From Macrotis lagotis (taxonomy: Eukaryota; Chordata; Mammalia; Peramelemorphia; Peramelidae), in assembly GCF_037893015.1 (NCBI RefSeq), contig NC_133658.1, positions 11,984,804-12,048,803 of the forward strand: DNA of 64,000 bases, in the 5' to 3' direction. A model generated the notes under the pieces. That model was given only the letters and a program-made list of their open reading frames with translations. It did no database searches and was not told the origin of the DNA. The position numbers and the translations under genes are program-made. Shown here piece by piece: positions 1 through 11,849 of this stretch. The first letter of the stretch is position 1, and the number at the start of each line of letters is the position of its first letter.

Positions 1-255
1 TAAATTCAAAGATTTATCATGTTGTTGAAAGGCAAGTCTTTAATCTAAGGTGGTAGGGCTCTGTCCTTTGGTCCTGCACATATCTGTTTCTCACTTGGAT
101 ACATCCCTAGATAACATAATTCTCAATTCTATATGTGAAACACAGTTTGAGATGAAAAACTAGCATCTTAGGACATAGAAAGAAGAACAAAAAATACCTC
201 GGCGGGGTATCTAAATGAAGCAAAAAAGATTAAATTTAATAAGGGTCATTAGTTT
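1..255. other. unassigned non-coding sequence
   Basis: I see no gene, RNA or recognisable repeat here. The sequence is A+T-rich and carries no convincing reading frame. Confidence 0.4.
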
Positions 256-257
256 CA

Positions 258-515
258 TTTGGACAGCGAGGTGGCACAGTGGACAAAGTATAGGACCTGG
301 AAATAGACAGTTCCCTGATTTCTAATCTAGTCTTAAATACTTACTAGGAGCATGACCTTGATCAAGTCGCTCATCGCTTTTTACCTCAGTTTCCCCAGCT
401 GTAAAATGAAAACACTTTAGTATTTCTACCAAAAAAGGCCCAAACTGGATTAAAAAGAGACAGGCACAACTTTGAAACAATGGAACAACAGCAACAACAA
501 GTAATTGCATTAACA
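258..515 (+). repeat. MAR1-type tRNA-derived SINE, diverged
   Basis: A degraded tRNA-like head ('gcgaggtggcacagtgga') is followed by a MIR-like core ('cctcagtttccccagctgtaaaatg') and a tail ending in an 'acaacagcaacaacaa' run. This is the layout of the long marsupial MAR1-type SINEs. Divergence is high, so I judge it old. The short minus-strand frame across it is a chance frame. Confidence 0.65.
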
Positions 516-529
516 AAAGTAATATCCAG

Positions 530-1620
530 TCTATTTGCATGAATTTATTGATCTCTCAATACGTTTGAGCAACTATACTAAATACTAGGAAAGAAGGAGA
601 GACCAAGACTTTGTCATTATGAAACTTAGAGTTTAATTCTTATGTTCATAATTATGCTGTGGCACCGAAGTTCCTTCCACGGATGGTCATTAAAAGCCTC
701 CAGAATTTTCCTAGACGATAGTTTTCCAGCTTTTTCTTTGTTCTGCTTCAGTGTTTGCTCTATGTCTATGATTTTGATATTGCATGGAGCTAAAGTAGAA
801 ATTTCTTCCATTGATGCATAACATTAACTTATTTGAAATTTAGACTTTAAATGAGCTGTCCTGACTGTGTATCTGCCAGATAGCATCTTCCAGAAACAAA
901 GAAGGACTGCAGCTTATGTCTACAGTCTTTAGGACATGAAATAAACAAAGAGAGAAAACAGACAGGCAGACAGACAGACAGACATGGAGATACAGAGACA
1001 TAGAGACAGTGATAAAGACAGGGACAGTGTCGATGAAACACTGATAAACTCTAAGAATAAAAATATTACAAGGCAAAATAGTCCCGGAATTCAATGTTTA
1101 CATGATAATGAGGAATATCATATAAAAATAAAGTAGAAAAGCAGTAATATGTCATAGCCCGGAGACTCTTTTAAATAATTTAGAAGCCTGACCTTGACAA
1201 ATGACCCAAGATCACAGTTCAGGTTACCAGGGGGCAGGAGGTAGAGATGACTTGGAGAGGTCCATATTATATAAAAAAACCAAAAAAATAAGGTGAGATT
1301 AGATGAAAAGCTTTTATTTTGGAATATATGTTTGTATTTCATCCTAAAGGCAGGAAAAAGTCTCTGGATTACTTGATCACCCAGGAAGTATATGGTCCAA
1401 CTCAAGGAATAATTTAAATTTGTCAATTATGTGGATGATGAATTTAAAAGAAGAAGAGAAAAGGGAGGGAGACCAATTGGAAGTCTGCCCAAAGTATGAG
1501 GATTAGAGATGGTGGCAATTAGCGTTAGAGTCAGAGGAATGCATTTAGGGTTAGGGTTGAAGGCACTAGAATGGTTAGGTTAAGCAGTTATGATGATGTA
1601 AACCAAGATTTTGTCTCTGC
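530..1620. other. unassigned non-coding sequence with a CAGA microsatellite
   Basis: No gene is recognisable in this kilobase. A short CAGA-repeat tract lies at about 958-984 and explains the overlapping low-complexity minus-strand frames nearby. Two adjacent TTAGGG units occur near 1545, too few to mean anything. The rest looks like ordinary A+T-rich marsupial intergenic DNA. Confidence 0.4.
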
Positions 1621-1624
1621 TGTT

Positions 1625-2015
1625 ATTGTATAGGTACCAGAGTTATGAAAACTTTGTAAGTTCAAATCTGGCCTCAGACACATAATAAATGTTTGACCCT
1701 GAGAAAATCATTAGGGCCAAGCTAGTGGCACAGAGAATAGTGCATCGGTCTTGGAATCAGGAGGACTTGAGTCCAGAGGAGAAAGTGAGGCTGTTGACGT
1801 AGCACAGCCCCCCCCCCCCCCCCACTCAGATCCAATTTATGTGCTTGCTGTGGCATCACCTTCTTGGAGAATCAAGGACAACCAACAATAACAACAGTGG
1901 CCTTTAATGTGGTTTGCTTCTGTTCTCCATCTGTAAGAAAGTTGGAGAAGCAAATTGCAAACTCCCACTGAGGTTATGACAAGTGATGTTACTGACATGA
2001 CTGAACCCTGTTGGG
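1625..2015 (+). repeat. MAR1-type SINE split by a second SINE
   Basis: Head-proximal sequence ('aaatctggcctcagacac') lies at about 1653-1708. The matching tail (Pol III SINE core followed by 'gttggagaagcaaattgcaaact' and 'actgacatgactgaac' motifs) resumes at about 1905. The block between is a different SINE, so this older copy was interrupted. The boundaries are approximate. Confidence 0.5.
1710..1903 (+). repeat. tRNA-headed SINE with LINE-like tail, nested, with poly-C expansion
   Basis: A tRNA-like head ('gctagtggcacagaga') leads into the body that also occurs, in reverse, at 53465-53826 ('gagaaagtgaggctgt ... ccaattt ... tggcatcacc'). It ends in 'aaggacaaccaacaataac'. Where the body normally reads 'cacagccctccctcac', this copy has about 16 consecutive C at 1808-1823, a local homopolymer expansion. 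It lies inside an older MAR1-type SINE. Confidence 0.6.
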
Positions 2016-2301
2016 AAAAGGGGTTCTCATAGAAACGTCTGGAGGATCAGACTAAGATGTCCATTCAGAGTGCCATTAGCTTTCACCAAAGAAAGTAACT
2101 TGAGGTTCTTTACATGTGATATCTCCTTCCTCTGGGCCTTTCGAATGACTGTTCTCCATGCCACAAATTCTCTGTTTCCTCATCTTCATCCTCATCTTCT
2201 TTATCTTTTGGGTTTCTCTGATGTCTTATCAATGAGACCATGAGCTCTGTAAAAGCAGAGATTTATTTTTCTTCCTGTTTCCTCAGCTAATTTCAGGGTC
2301 T
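2016..2301. other. unassigned non-coding sequence
   Basis: Nothing recognisable as a gene or a specific repeat. Confidence 0.35.
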
Positions 2302-2396
2302 ACAACACACACACACATACACACATACAGACACACACACATACATATATAAATATATATATATATATACACATATACATATACACATATGTGTAT
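2302..2396. repeat. compound CA/TA microsatellite
   Basis: Alternating CA runs pass into a TA run and then mixed TACA/TATG units. It is a simple-sequence tract with no coding sense. Confidence 0.9.
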
Positions 2397-2646
2397 ACTT
2401 ACTGTTTATCTCTACAGCTTGTATCCCACTTGGGAAATTCAAGTCTGGCATAAAGCAGGTACTTTAATCGATTCTTGCTTATTAAATGATTGAATTGACA
2501 AGTACACCTATAGTTATAATGTAATTCAGATGATATAGAAACAACCCAGATAGCTTATACTAAGGACATTTCAGGATATATGCAGCTCATATTTGGTGAA
2601 AAGAAAACAAGAGAAAAAGCCAATTGAATTGAAATTCAATAGGTAT

Positions 2647-2800
2647 GGGGCAGTTAGGTGGCACAGTGGATAGATCACCGGCCCTGCAGTCAGGAGTACC
2701 TAAGTTCAAATCCAGTCTCAGACACTTAATAATTACCTGGCTGTGTGGCCTTGGGCAAATCACTTAACCCCATTGTCTTACAAAAAGAAAAAATAATTCG
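2647..2800 (+). repeat. WSINE1-like tRNA-derived SINE
   Basis: The copy starts 'ggggcagttaggtggcac', contains the Pol III B-box-like 'gttcaaatcc', the core 'cagacacttaataattacc', and ends in an A-rich tail ('cttacaaaaagaaaaaat'). The order is the same as in about ten other copies here, giving good mutual support. No clear target duplication was found. Confidence 0.85.
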
Positions 2801-3325
2801 AAAAATCAACTGAACCAAGACAGCAACGAGAGTGATGATGAAGTTCATCACCTTAATTAGTCTGTGTTGAAAATATGAATTCTTTTCTTGTACCATTTTA
2901 TTTTTTCAATTACATTTAAAGAAAATTTTAACATTTTTTTAATATTTGAATTCTAAATTTTCTCCTTTCCTCACTTCTCTCTCCCTAAAATAAATAAGAA
3001 TTATAAAACGTTTATACATGCAATCATATAAAACAGATTTTACATATTAATGTTGTGAAAGAATAAACAGATCAAAATGAAAAAAAAATACCACAAAAGA
3101 CCAAGAAAGTTTAAATAGTAATATTTGATCTGCATTCAGACTAAGTCACTTCTTTCTCTGAATGTAGATAGCATTTTCCATCAGGACCCTTCTAGAATTG
3201 CCCTGGATGATTGCCTTGCTTAGAAGAGCTACATTCTTCATAGATTACCCTTGCACAAGTTTGCTTTTAATGGGTACAATGTTCTTCAGGTCTTCTTAAT
3301 TCACTTTGCATCCGTTCGTTCATGT

Positions 3326-3905
3326 ATATTGTACATTTTAATATTTTATTCGTTTTTCCAACTACATGCAACAGTAGTTTTCAACAATCATTTTTGCTAA
3401 GTTTTGAGTTTTACATTTTTCTCCCTTCCTCCCTTTCCTCCCCCAACAGAAAGCAATCTACTATAGGTTCTATATGTATATACATGTTAAATATAGATCC
3501 ATATCAATCTTGTTGCGAAAGATACATCACCATCACATCCAAATGCAAGAAAAAAGATATTAGAGAGAAAGACAACATATTACATAAGACAAGTCTTAAA
3601 ACTAGTCAAGAGCCAAGCTTTGGTCTTCATTTAAATTCCACAGTTCCTTCTCTAGGTATGGATGGGATTTTCCATCAAATGCTTGGTAGAATTTTCTTTC
3701 ATAATTGTACTGCTGAAATGAACACGTCGAATCATAGTCGATTATCACCCTTTGTTGTTGTTAGTGTGTACAATGTTCTTCAGCAGCAGTTCATGCAAGT
3801 CTTATCAGGCTATTCTAAAGTCCTGGCCCTCATGATTTCTTATAGTACAATAGTTTTTCATCAAATTCATATGTCACAGTTTGTTCAGCCATTCACCAAT
3901 TGACA
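3326..3905 (-). mobile_element. 5'-truncated L1 3' end inserted in an older L1
   Basis: This 580 bp block is a second copy of the L1 3' end, in the same orientation as the older L1 it interrupts. The 8-base word GTTCATGT occurs at 3318-3325 and again at 3906-3913. The older L1 reads on across the junction, so I take the word as a short target duplication. The long plus-strand frame here is an antisense shadow. Confidence 0.6.
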
Positions 3906-3954
3906 GTTCATGTCTTTCCAGGTTTTTCTGAAATCTACCTGCTCGCCATTTCTT

Positions 3955-4108
3955 TTTTCTTTTTCTTTTTCGCAAGGCAGTGAGGTTAAGTGACCTTCTC
4001 AAGGTCACACAGCTAGGTTAATTATTTAGTGTCTGAGGCTGGATTTGAACTCAGGTACTCCTGACTCCAGGGCTGGTGCTCTATCCATTTTGATACCTAG
4101 CCACCCCT
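3955..4108 (-). repeat. WSINE1-like SINE
   Basis: The reversed SINE has its T-rich tail on the left ('tttttctttttctttttcgc') and its head on the right ('tacctagccaccc'). The flanks TCGCCATTTCTT (3943-3954) and TCACCATTTCTT (4109-4120) match at 11 of 12 bases, which I read as the target duplication. Confidence 0.9.
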
Positions 4109-4389
4109 TCACCATTTCTTATAGCACAATAGTATTACATTCTTATGTAAAGAATTTTCTTTCATTCACCAATTAATGCATATTTCTTGGATTTATAATT
4201 CTTTGTCATCTCAAGAAAGAGCTGTTATAAATATTTTTACATGTCTATCCTTTTTCTTTTTTTATGTTGTCTTTCAGATAATAGACCTAATATTGGCATT
4301 TCTGGGTCATGGGGTTGCACTTATGGATTCACCAGTTGATCTCACTTCCCCACAATTAGAAAATAGCACCCCAATTGAACATTGAGATG

Positions 4390-5225
4390 TAATACCTTCT
4401 TCCTTAAAACTTTCTGAATGACATTGTAAAATAATGACTTGTCCTGTAGATGATAGTTTAGTGATTTTATCAAGACTTGGAAATTTGTAGAGACCCATAA
4501 AAGAGATTCAAAATCACTCAGAGAGTTTCCACCAAAGAAAGAAAATAATAGACTAAGAATGCTTATTTTCCAGATTATGATATGGAATTACATGGATGAC
4601 CAATGCACCTATTCATTTGGACAGTCAATGAAAATGAAAAATAAAGTATAACTGTACTCTAATGTTAATAAAACAGGGGCAAGAAATTCTTTGGAAAATT
4701 CTTTTAATAACCCTAAGGTTTTCCCTAAAATGAAGGCTCACTTTTTTAACATAAATGTTCTTCAATTGATAGTCTATGACTGTGAATCATGAAATTTGTC
4801 ACTTTCTGAAAGAATAAAGTTGAAAGTTATCTGGTTGGCATTGAGAAGGTATATGATAATATGTAAGAAGGCAATGACTTAACATAGGAGCAGAAAAAAA
4901 AGAAGTGACTTAAATGAACCAAAAATGCCTGGAAAAAAAATGAAAACCAAGAGTATGATGAGAGGGGATGTATAAATGGTGAACAACCTGAGTTATCTTT
5001 TGGAAACTTTATATGTCAAGAGGCCTAAAATTAGGTTGGACACTTATGTGTAATTTGTGCAGTTATGTGAAAAAATATTAAAGAGTAATAAAAGATGAAA
5101 AATGTAGATGAGTTGCTATCAATATTGACAGAGGGAGTACACATAATTATGATAAAAATTGAAATATATACAAATTGTATATTTATGTTTCCATACACAT
5201 ATGTATGAATATACACACATAGGAA
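4390..5225. other. unassigned non-coding sequence
   Basis: No gene or clear repeat recognised. The sequence is A+T-rich. Confidence 0.35.
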
Positions 5226-5310
5226 ATATCTATCTATCTATCTATCTCTCTATCTCTCTATCTCTCTATCTATCTATTTATCTGTATGTATGTATACATA
5301 TGTATGTCTT
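5226..5310. repeat. TATC/TCTC microsatellite
   Basis: Tandem TATC units alternate with TCTC interruptions and end in TATG units. The tract explains the low-complexity plus-strand frame across it. Confidence 0.95.
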
Positions 5311-5321
5311 ATACATAAAAA

Positions 5322-5505
5322 GATGGTATAATGGAAACAACACTGGTTCTGGAGATTGAATTCAAATCCTGCCTATCTCTTTACTATCTTTATGGCACTG
5401 TATAAGTTACTTAATCATCTTGAATTTCAGTTTGTTCATCGATCAAATTAATGAGTTTGGCTCGATGAACTCTGATATTCCTTCTAGCCTTCAAGCTAGA
5501 AATAT
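5322..5505 (+). repeat. MIR/THER-like SINE
   Basis: A tRNA-like head ('ggtataatggaaacaaca', 'attcaaatcctgcc') is followed by the MIR-type core and the tail 'gatgaactctgatattcc', typical of a marsupial MIR relative. It is strongly diverged. Confidence 0.6.
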
Positions 5506-5548
5506 TTAAAATCTGATTAAATGTTAAGATAAGAAATTGTATGAATAC

Positions 5549-5614
5549 GATATATATATATATATATATAATATATTCAAATTTTGGTTAATATACTCTC
5601 TCTATATAAATATG

Positions 5615-5650
<36 letters not shown>
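5549..5650. repeat. AT microsatellites
   Basis: Two AT dinucleotide runs, about 5549-5572 and 5619-5646, are separated by A+T-rich sequence. Confidence 0.9.
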
Positions 5651-5652
<2 letters not shown>

Positions 5653-5654
5653 AT

Positions 5655-6990
5655 TTCACATGAGAAATTCCACATGCATATTTGTATCTCTATGTTTCTG
5701 CCACACACCCTCTGGGATACTCCTCCACTTTCTATCATGTTGGTAGTTTGAATAACAAGACATAGTAAAATACATTGTCACTGAATTTGCTAAGGTTTTC
5801 CTTGCATGTCTGTTGATATTGAAACCCACTGAGTTCAGGAATTCCCACTGAATTCTCCATTTTATCACTTAATATATTCAGTTTTACCAAAACAGTCTTG
5901 AGGGAAGAGCAAAATTTAACAAAGAGCATTTTGAAGGAGATCGTTCATTAACACTTGGAAAACAAACCTCCACATTGATTCAGATTATTCATCATTGTCA
6001 GACATTTATTATTAAAGGCACTCACTGAAAACTTGGACATATTTCTCCAGGTATAATTAAAATCCTCCAATCATGGATCTCTGTTCAAAATTGGTTTAAA
6101 AGAAGGATAAATACACGATGGACCATGTCCATTGGGTTATTAGCTAAAATTACAATTCTGAGTTCTAAAGGTGGGGATTTTTCCCATCAAACATTGATGT
6201 TCTTCGGAGATCAAGATCTCTCCTTGCTTCATTGTCTAAGAAATTTATAAAAAATATTGAATAATAGATGATCTTCAGATGGAGAAATTTTTTTTATTGA
6301 TAACAAAGGTAAATAATGATTATCACTATGATGTTATTCACCACAATACTTATATGATGAAGCATTGTGGTTATAGTTGTCTGGGAGCATAGATATTACA
6401 TGTGTCTAGAGTCACATACTGTATTAAGTCACGAGTATACCTGGCAATTGCTTGTGCAACTTTCAGAATGATGTGCATACAACTTGGGTCAAGTTTCTGA
6501 CTCTTCCTGCCTTTTATTTTAATGCCCCCCCCTCTATTTGTACTCTCTCCTTCATTTTCCTTCCCTCATCTAAATCAATTTTACCTAAAACAATAGCATT
6601 GAGAAACTAATATCTGAAAGTATTAGCGACATTTAATTAGCAATTGAAGATTTGCAAAGTAAAATATATGTTATATTATTTAATTTCAACTATTTTTTCC
6701 CTGAGGAAAAAAGGTACTATATTTATCTTCATTTAACAGAAAGGTAAATTGAGAAGAAGAGAGGTTAGATGATTTGTCAAAGGTCATAATAGGGTCTGAA
6801 GCAGGATTCAGTTTCACATCTCAAAAAGCCTAAGTCCATCTCTCTCTCTATGCCCCCAGCTACTTCATTTAAGAGTTGGGTGAAACAGTTGAGTCTTAAT
6901 TAGGGTCTGGTCAAAACCCATTATCCTATTCTATCTGTCTTGTAGGACAGTAGTGATGAATGGCACAGAGACAATCTTGAATGTCACTAA
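5655..6990. other. mostly unassigned sequence with a MIR-like remnant
   Basis: No gene recognised. At about 6715-6830 there is an antisense MIR/THER-type remnant ('cttcatttaacagaaaggtaaattgag', then 'ggtcataatagggtctgaa'). The remaining sequence shows nothing specific. Confidence 0.4.
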
Positions 6991-7004
6991 GGGATCTTTT
7001 TCAA

Positions 7005-7147
7005 GGGGCAGCTAGGTGGTGCAGTGGATAGAGCTCCAGTCCTGGAGTCAGGAGTACCTGAGTTCAAATTCAGTCTCAGACACTTAATAATTACCTGAAC
7101 TTGGGCAAGCCACTTAGCCCCATTTGCCTTGCAAAAACTTAAAAAAA
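7005..7147 (+). repeat. WSINE1-like SINE
   Basis: It begins 'ggggcagctaggtggtgc' and ends 'gccttgcaaaaacttaaa'. A perfect 11 bp target duplication, ATCTTTTTCAA, is at 6994-7004 and 7148-7158. The copy lacks a few core bases compared with its neighbours ('ttacctgaacttgggcaa'). Confidence 0.95.
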
Positions 7148-7352
7148 ATCTTTTTCAATAGTATTTACTTTGAAATGATAATATTTGTCTTTGCTCCCTT
7201 TCATTTCTCTAACAAGCTGACTAAATAATATAAATTATTTTGTATTATTATGAATAATATGATTTTGTTGTTCAGTCCTTTCAATCATGTCCAACCTTTC
7301 CTGACCCTTTCTGTATATGTCTGTAGATACATTCACATATCTCTAAATATAC

Positions 7353-7363
7353 TTTATATATAT

Positions 7364-7416
<53 letters not shown>
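7353..7416. repeat. TA microsatellite
   Basis: A nearly pure TA run passes into CA at the right edge. It accounts for the tyrosine/isoleucine-rich minus-strand frame across it. Confidence 0.95.
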
Positions 7417-7422
<6 letters not shown>

Positions 7423-7576
7423 TCCTGGATGTAAATATATTTGTACATAAGCATATATATATATCTATAATAAGATATAGAAATATATGTATATGTGTGC
7501 AAATTACACAAAAGTCTCGTATTAAACATTTCTAGTTAAATCAAATGTTCCCTCTTCATATTGAAATTATATCTCA

Positions 7577-7730
7577 GGGGCGGCTAGGTGACACAGTGGA
7601 TAGAGCACTGGCCTTGGAGTCAGGAATACCTGAGTTCAAATCCAGCTTCAGACACTTAATAATTACCTAGCCGTGTGGCCTTGGGCAAGCCACTTAACCC
7701 CATTGCCTTACAAAAAAACTAAAAAAAAAA
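7577..7730 (+). repeat. WSINE1-like SINE
   Basis: This complete copy runs from 'ggggcggctaggtgacac' to an A-rich tail. A perfect 14 bp target duplication, GAAATTATATCTCA, lies at 7563-7576 and 7731-7744. The intact duplication and low divergence make it one of the younger insertions. Confidence 0.97.
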
Positions 7731-7849
7731 GAAATTATATCTCATGAAATATTAAGAAAATTTAATATATAATTTTGAATAAAAAAATATATAATGCTTA
7801 AGTAGAATCTAATATGTACTAGACACTGAGATATGTATTTCTTAAAAAT

Positions 7850-7970
7850 ATCTAATTTTGTCCTCACAAAAATTTTGAGAGATGGAGGCTATTATTATCC
7901 TTATTTTATAGCTGAGGAAAACGAGATGGAGTGAATGACTTCCTCACAGTCACACAAATAGCAAGTTTCT
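7850..7970 (-). repeat. MIR/THER-type SINE fragment
   Basis: Antisense MIR-like core: 'ctcacaaaaattttgagag', then 'tattatccttattttatagc', then 'tgacttcctcacagtcacac'. Only the core is recognisable. Confidence 0.6.
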
Positions 7971-10900
7971 TTGTAAAATTGTATTTATTTTTACAATCCC
8001 ATGAAAAGATAGTTTTCTACATTCTTTTCAAGCTTGTGAGGTTCACATTTTTCTATCATGCTCCCTTTCCTCCCCGCCTCCCCATGGCAGTGAGCAATGT
8101 TTTATAGGTTATAATTATACAATTGTGTTTAACACATTTCCATATCGCTGATGTTTTTGAAAGAGAAACTAGAACTGATGGGGGAGAAAGAAAAAAAAAC
8201 AAAAACATGAAAGAAAATTTAAAAAGGGAGTATAGTTGGTTTTGTTCTCCATTCAAACTCTAAATTTTTTCCATAACAGATCTCCAGAATTGTCTTTAAA
8301 CACTAAATTGATGAAAGCAGCTGTGCCCATCGTAGTTGGTGATTTCACAGTGTTGTTCTTAATGTGTATCACGTTCTGCTTAATTCATGCAAGTCTTTTT
8401 AGGCTTTTCTAAGGTCTGGCCATTCATGATGTCTTACTGAATAATGGTATTCTATAATATTCATGTACATTAACTTGTTCAGTCACTCCCCAATTGATGA
8501 GCAACCTCTCAGTTTCCAATTCTTTTACACTACAACAAGAGCTGCTATAAATGATTTTTGTACATGTGGGTGTTTTCACCACTTTTTTTTTCACCACTTT
8601 TAAAAAATCTCTTTTGCATATAGATCTTAAGAGTGGTATTGCTGGATCAAAGGGTATGCAAAGATTTCATTCCCTTTGGGAATACTTCCAAATTGCTCTC
8701 CAAAATGGTTAATTAGTTCAGAACTCCACCAAAATACATTAGTGTCCCAATTTTCCAACATGCTTTTCAACATTTACCGTTTTTCTTTTATTGTCATTTT
8801 AGGCAATCTGATAGATATCAGGTGGTTTCTCAGAGATGTTTTGATTTGTATTTCTCTAATCAAAAAAAATTTTGAACATTTTTTTGTATCACTATAGATA
8901 ACTAATTTCTTCATCTGAAAAATGCATATTTATATTTTTATCATTAACCAATTGGTGAATGACTTGTATAAATTTGATTCAGTTCTCTATATATTTTAAA
9001 AATCATTCCTTTCTCAGAAACACTAGCTGTGAAAAGTGTCCAGCTTCCTGCATTCATTCTAATCTAGGTTGCATTGGTTTTGTTTGTGGGAAAACTTTAT
9101 AATTTAACGCATTTGAAATTATCCATTTTGCAATTTCTAATGTTCTCAATCTTTTCTTTATTCATAAACTGCTTCCCATTCCATGAATCTGATAGGCAGA
9201 TTATTCCTTGTTCTCCTAATTTGGTTATGATATCATCCCTTGTGTCTAAATCTGGTAACCATTTCAACCTTATGATGGTAGAATAGCGTGGGAGATATTG
9301 ATCTATTTCTATTTTCTGGCATACTATTTTCCAATATTCTCAGCATTTTTTAAATCAAATTGTGAGTTCTTATCTCAGCAACCAGAGTCTTTGGATTTAT
9401 AAAACAGTAGATTACTATAATTGGATACTAAGGTTCTTTTCTACTTAGATCTATTCCACTGATATACTTTTCTGTTTTTAGCTAATACCACACAGTTTTT
9501 ATTACTTCTATTTTTATAATGTAATTTTAGATATAGAAAGGCTATGCTACCTTACCATAAGGTAGTATAATTTTTTCACTAATTTCTGTGATATTCTTGA
9601 ACTTTTATCTTTCCAAGTGAATTTTGTGACTATTTTTCTAGCTCTATAAACTATTTTGAGAAGTTTGAATGTGTGGTACTGAATAAATAAATAAATAATT
9701 TAATTTAGGTAAAATTGTTATTTTTATTTTAGCTCAGTCTACCCATGAGCAATTAACATTTTTCCATTTTCCAAATGTTTAGATTTGACTACATATGAAT
9801 GAAAAGTGTTTTGTAATTGCGAAGTATAACATGTTCTCTATAATTAGTTTAAATAGAGTTTCACTATCATTTGTTGCTGATCACATATAGAAATGCTGAT
9901 TTTTTTGGATTTTATATCTTGTTATTTTGCTAAAGTTATTAATTGCTTCAAGTAGGATTTTAAGTTGATTTTCTTTGATTCTCTAAATATACTATCATAT
10001 CCTCTGCAAAGCAAGTTTTGTTTCTTCATTACCTAATCTAATCCCTTAATGTATTTTCATTTTTTATTGCAAATGCTAATATTTCTAATACAATATTGAA
10101 TAATTGTGGTGATAATAGGCATCCTTGTTTCATCCTTGATCTTATTGGAAATGCTTCAAACATATTGCCCATACATATTTTGATAGTATTAGATAGACAT
10201 TTCTTATCATTTTTAGGAAAATTCAATTCATTCTAATTCTCTCCAGTGTTTTTAAAAGGCATATGTTTTATATTTTGTCAAAAGCTTTTCTTAATATCTG
10301 TTAAGACACTCATATATTTTACATTAATTGCATTATTGATATGGTTTATTATATTGCTTGTTTTTATAGTACTGAACTATCCCTGCCTATATGATATAAA
10401 TAATATCTGATCATAGTATATTGTACTAGTGATAAATTTCTGTATTCCCTTGGTCAAAATTTTAATTAAATTTTTTGCATCAATATTCACTAGGGAAATG
10501 TATCTTGTATTATTTACCTTGTCTTTTTGGTCTCTTCTTGGTTTAGGTTTCAGCATCGTATTGATGTCATAAAAGGATTTTGAGGAGGAAACTCCGTTTT
10601 CACCTCTTTTTTTCACATAGTTTATATAGAATTGGAATTAATTTTACTTTAAACATCTGGTAAAATTCATTCATAAATCTATCTAAACAGGAGCTATGTT
10701 CTTATGGAGTTCATTGATGGTTTGTTCAATTGAGTTTTATGCAATGGCTTATTAAAGTATGTTATTTGCTCTTCTGTTAATTGTGCATTTTCTAATTTTG
10801 TAACTAATATTTTTTTCACTTATATTGTCAGATTTTTTTGGTAGACAATTGGAAAACAGCTCAAAATTTTTACTTTTGATTTGTTTTTGTTGGTGGTGAT

Positions 10901-11270
10901 TTTCTTCATTTTATCTTGGTACTGGTAATTTGGTGCTCTTTCTTTTAATCAGATTAAACAAATATTTATCAATTTGATTTTTTCATAAAATCAACTCTTA
11001 TTTTCATTTAATAGTTCAATAGTATTTTTACTTTAAATTTTATTAATTTCTCCATTGATTTTCAGAATTTCTAATTTAGTATTTAACTGAGTATTTTTAA
11101 TTTGCTCTTTTTTTTTCTAGCTCGATAGTTCCATGTCCAGTTTGTTGATCTCTTTTTCTCTTTTGTTCTCTGACTTCGTTCCATAAGTTTTAGTTTGATG
11201 TCTCATCATTTTAATTGTCTTGGATAAAATTGTTGAGTATTTCTATGATTTGCTGTTTAATCCACTCATT

Positions 11271-11425
11271 TTTTTATTTTTTTCAAGGTAATGGGATTAA
11301 GTGTCCTGCCCAAGGTCAAACAGTTAACAATTTAGGAAGTGTCTGAGATCAAATTTGAACTCAGATCCATCCTCTGGACTGCAGGGCTGGTGCTCTATCT
11401 ACTATAGCATCTAGCTAACTCAGGA
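11271..11425 (-). repeat. WSINE1-like SINE, diverged
   Basis: A reversed copy with its T-rich tail on the left and 'gcatctagctaac' (the head) on the right. The flanks TCCACTCATT (11261-11270) and TCCTCTCATT (11426-11435) match at 9 of 10 bases. It lies inside the ORF2 part of the old minus-strand L1. Confidence 0.85.
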
Positions 11426-11849
11426 TCCTCTCATTCTTTAATATTTGATTATTTACTTTCCAATTAATTTTTAGTTTATTTTTCCCTAGTCGTTTATTAT
11501 ATATAATTTTTATTGCATCATGATACAAAAAGGATATATGTAAAATTTGTTGTTTTTCTGCATTTATCTTATCTAGGTTCTCTGAACCTTTAGTGTTACA
11601 GATGACGAATACAACATAATGTTCACTATGGTTTCTTGACATTTATATTGCTTCTTTTTGGTTGCTTGTAGAATTCTCTCCTTTGGGTGAGCATTATGAA
11701 ATTAGTCTACAATATTCTTTGGAGTTTTTATTTTGGGATCTATTTCTGGGAGTGATGGATGGATGAATTCTTTTAAGGACAATTTTATGTTTTTGTTCAA
11801 AGATATTAGGGAAGTTTTCCATGATAATTTCCTATAAGAAATTGTCCAG

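Larger units (their letters stand above)
2880..4310 (-). repeat. L1 3'-end fragment (older), interrupted by two insertions
   Basis: Read on the minus strand, this is the marsupial L1 3' end: the last part of ORF2 and the 3' UTR. Matching landmarks in other copies here include 'tgctgggtcaaagggtat'-like sequence near 4300 and 'ttcatgcaagtctttccagg'-like sequence. It is split by a younger L1 fragment (3326-3905) and by a SINE (3955-4108). No frame survives. Confidence 0.65.

Noticed and set aside
1543-1558. Two TTAGGG units resembling telomere repeat
   Set aside because: Two units are expected by chance and there is no array, so no interstitial telomere claim is made.
3322-3903. 193-codon plus-strand frame
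   Set aside because: It is the antisense of a nested L1 3' end; the wording matches other L1 3' UTR copies and there is no protein family feature.
5226-5310. Regular short repeats that might suggest a CRISPR-like array
   Set aside because: They are tetranucleotide units with no spacers; the composition and eukaryotic context make this a microsatellite.
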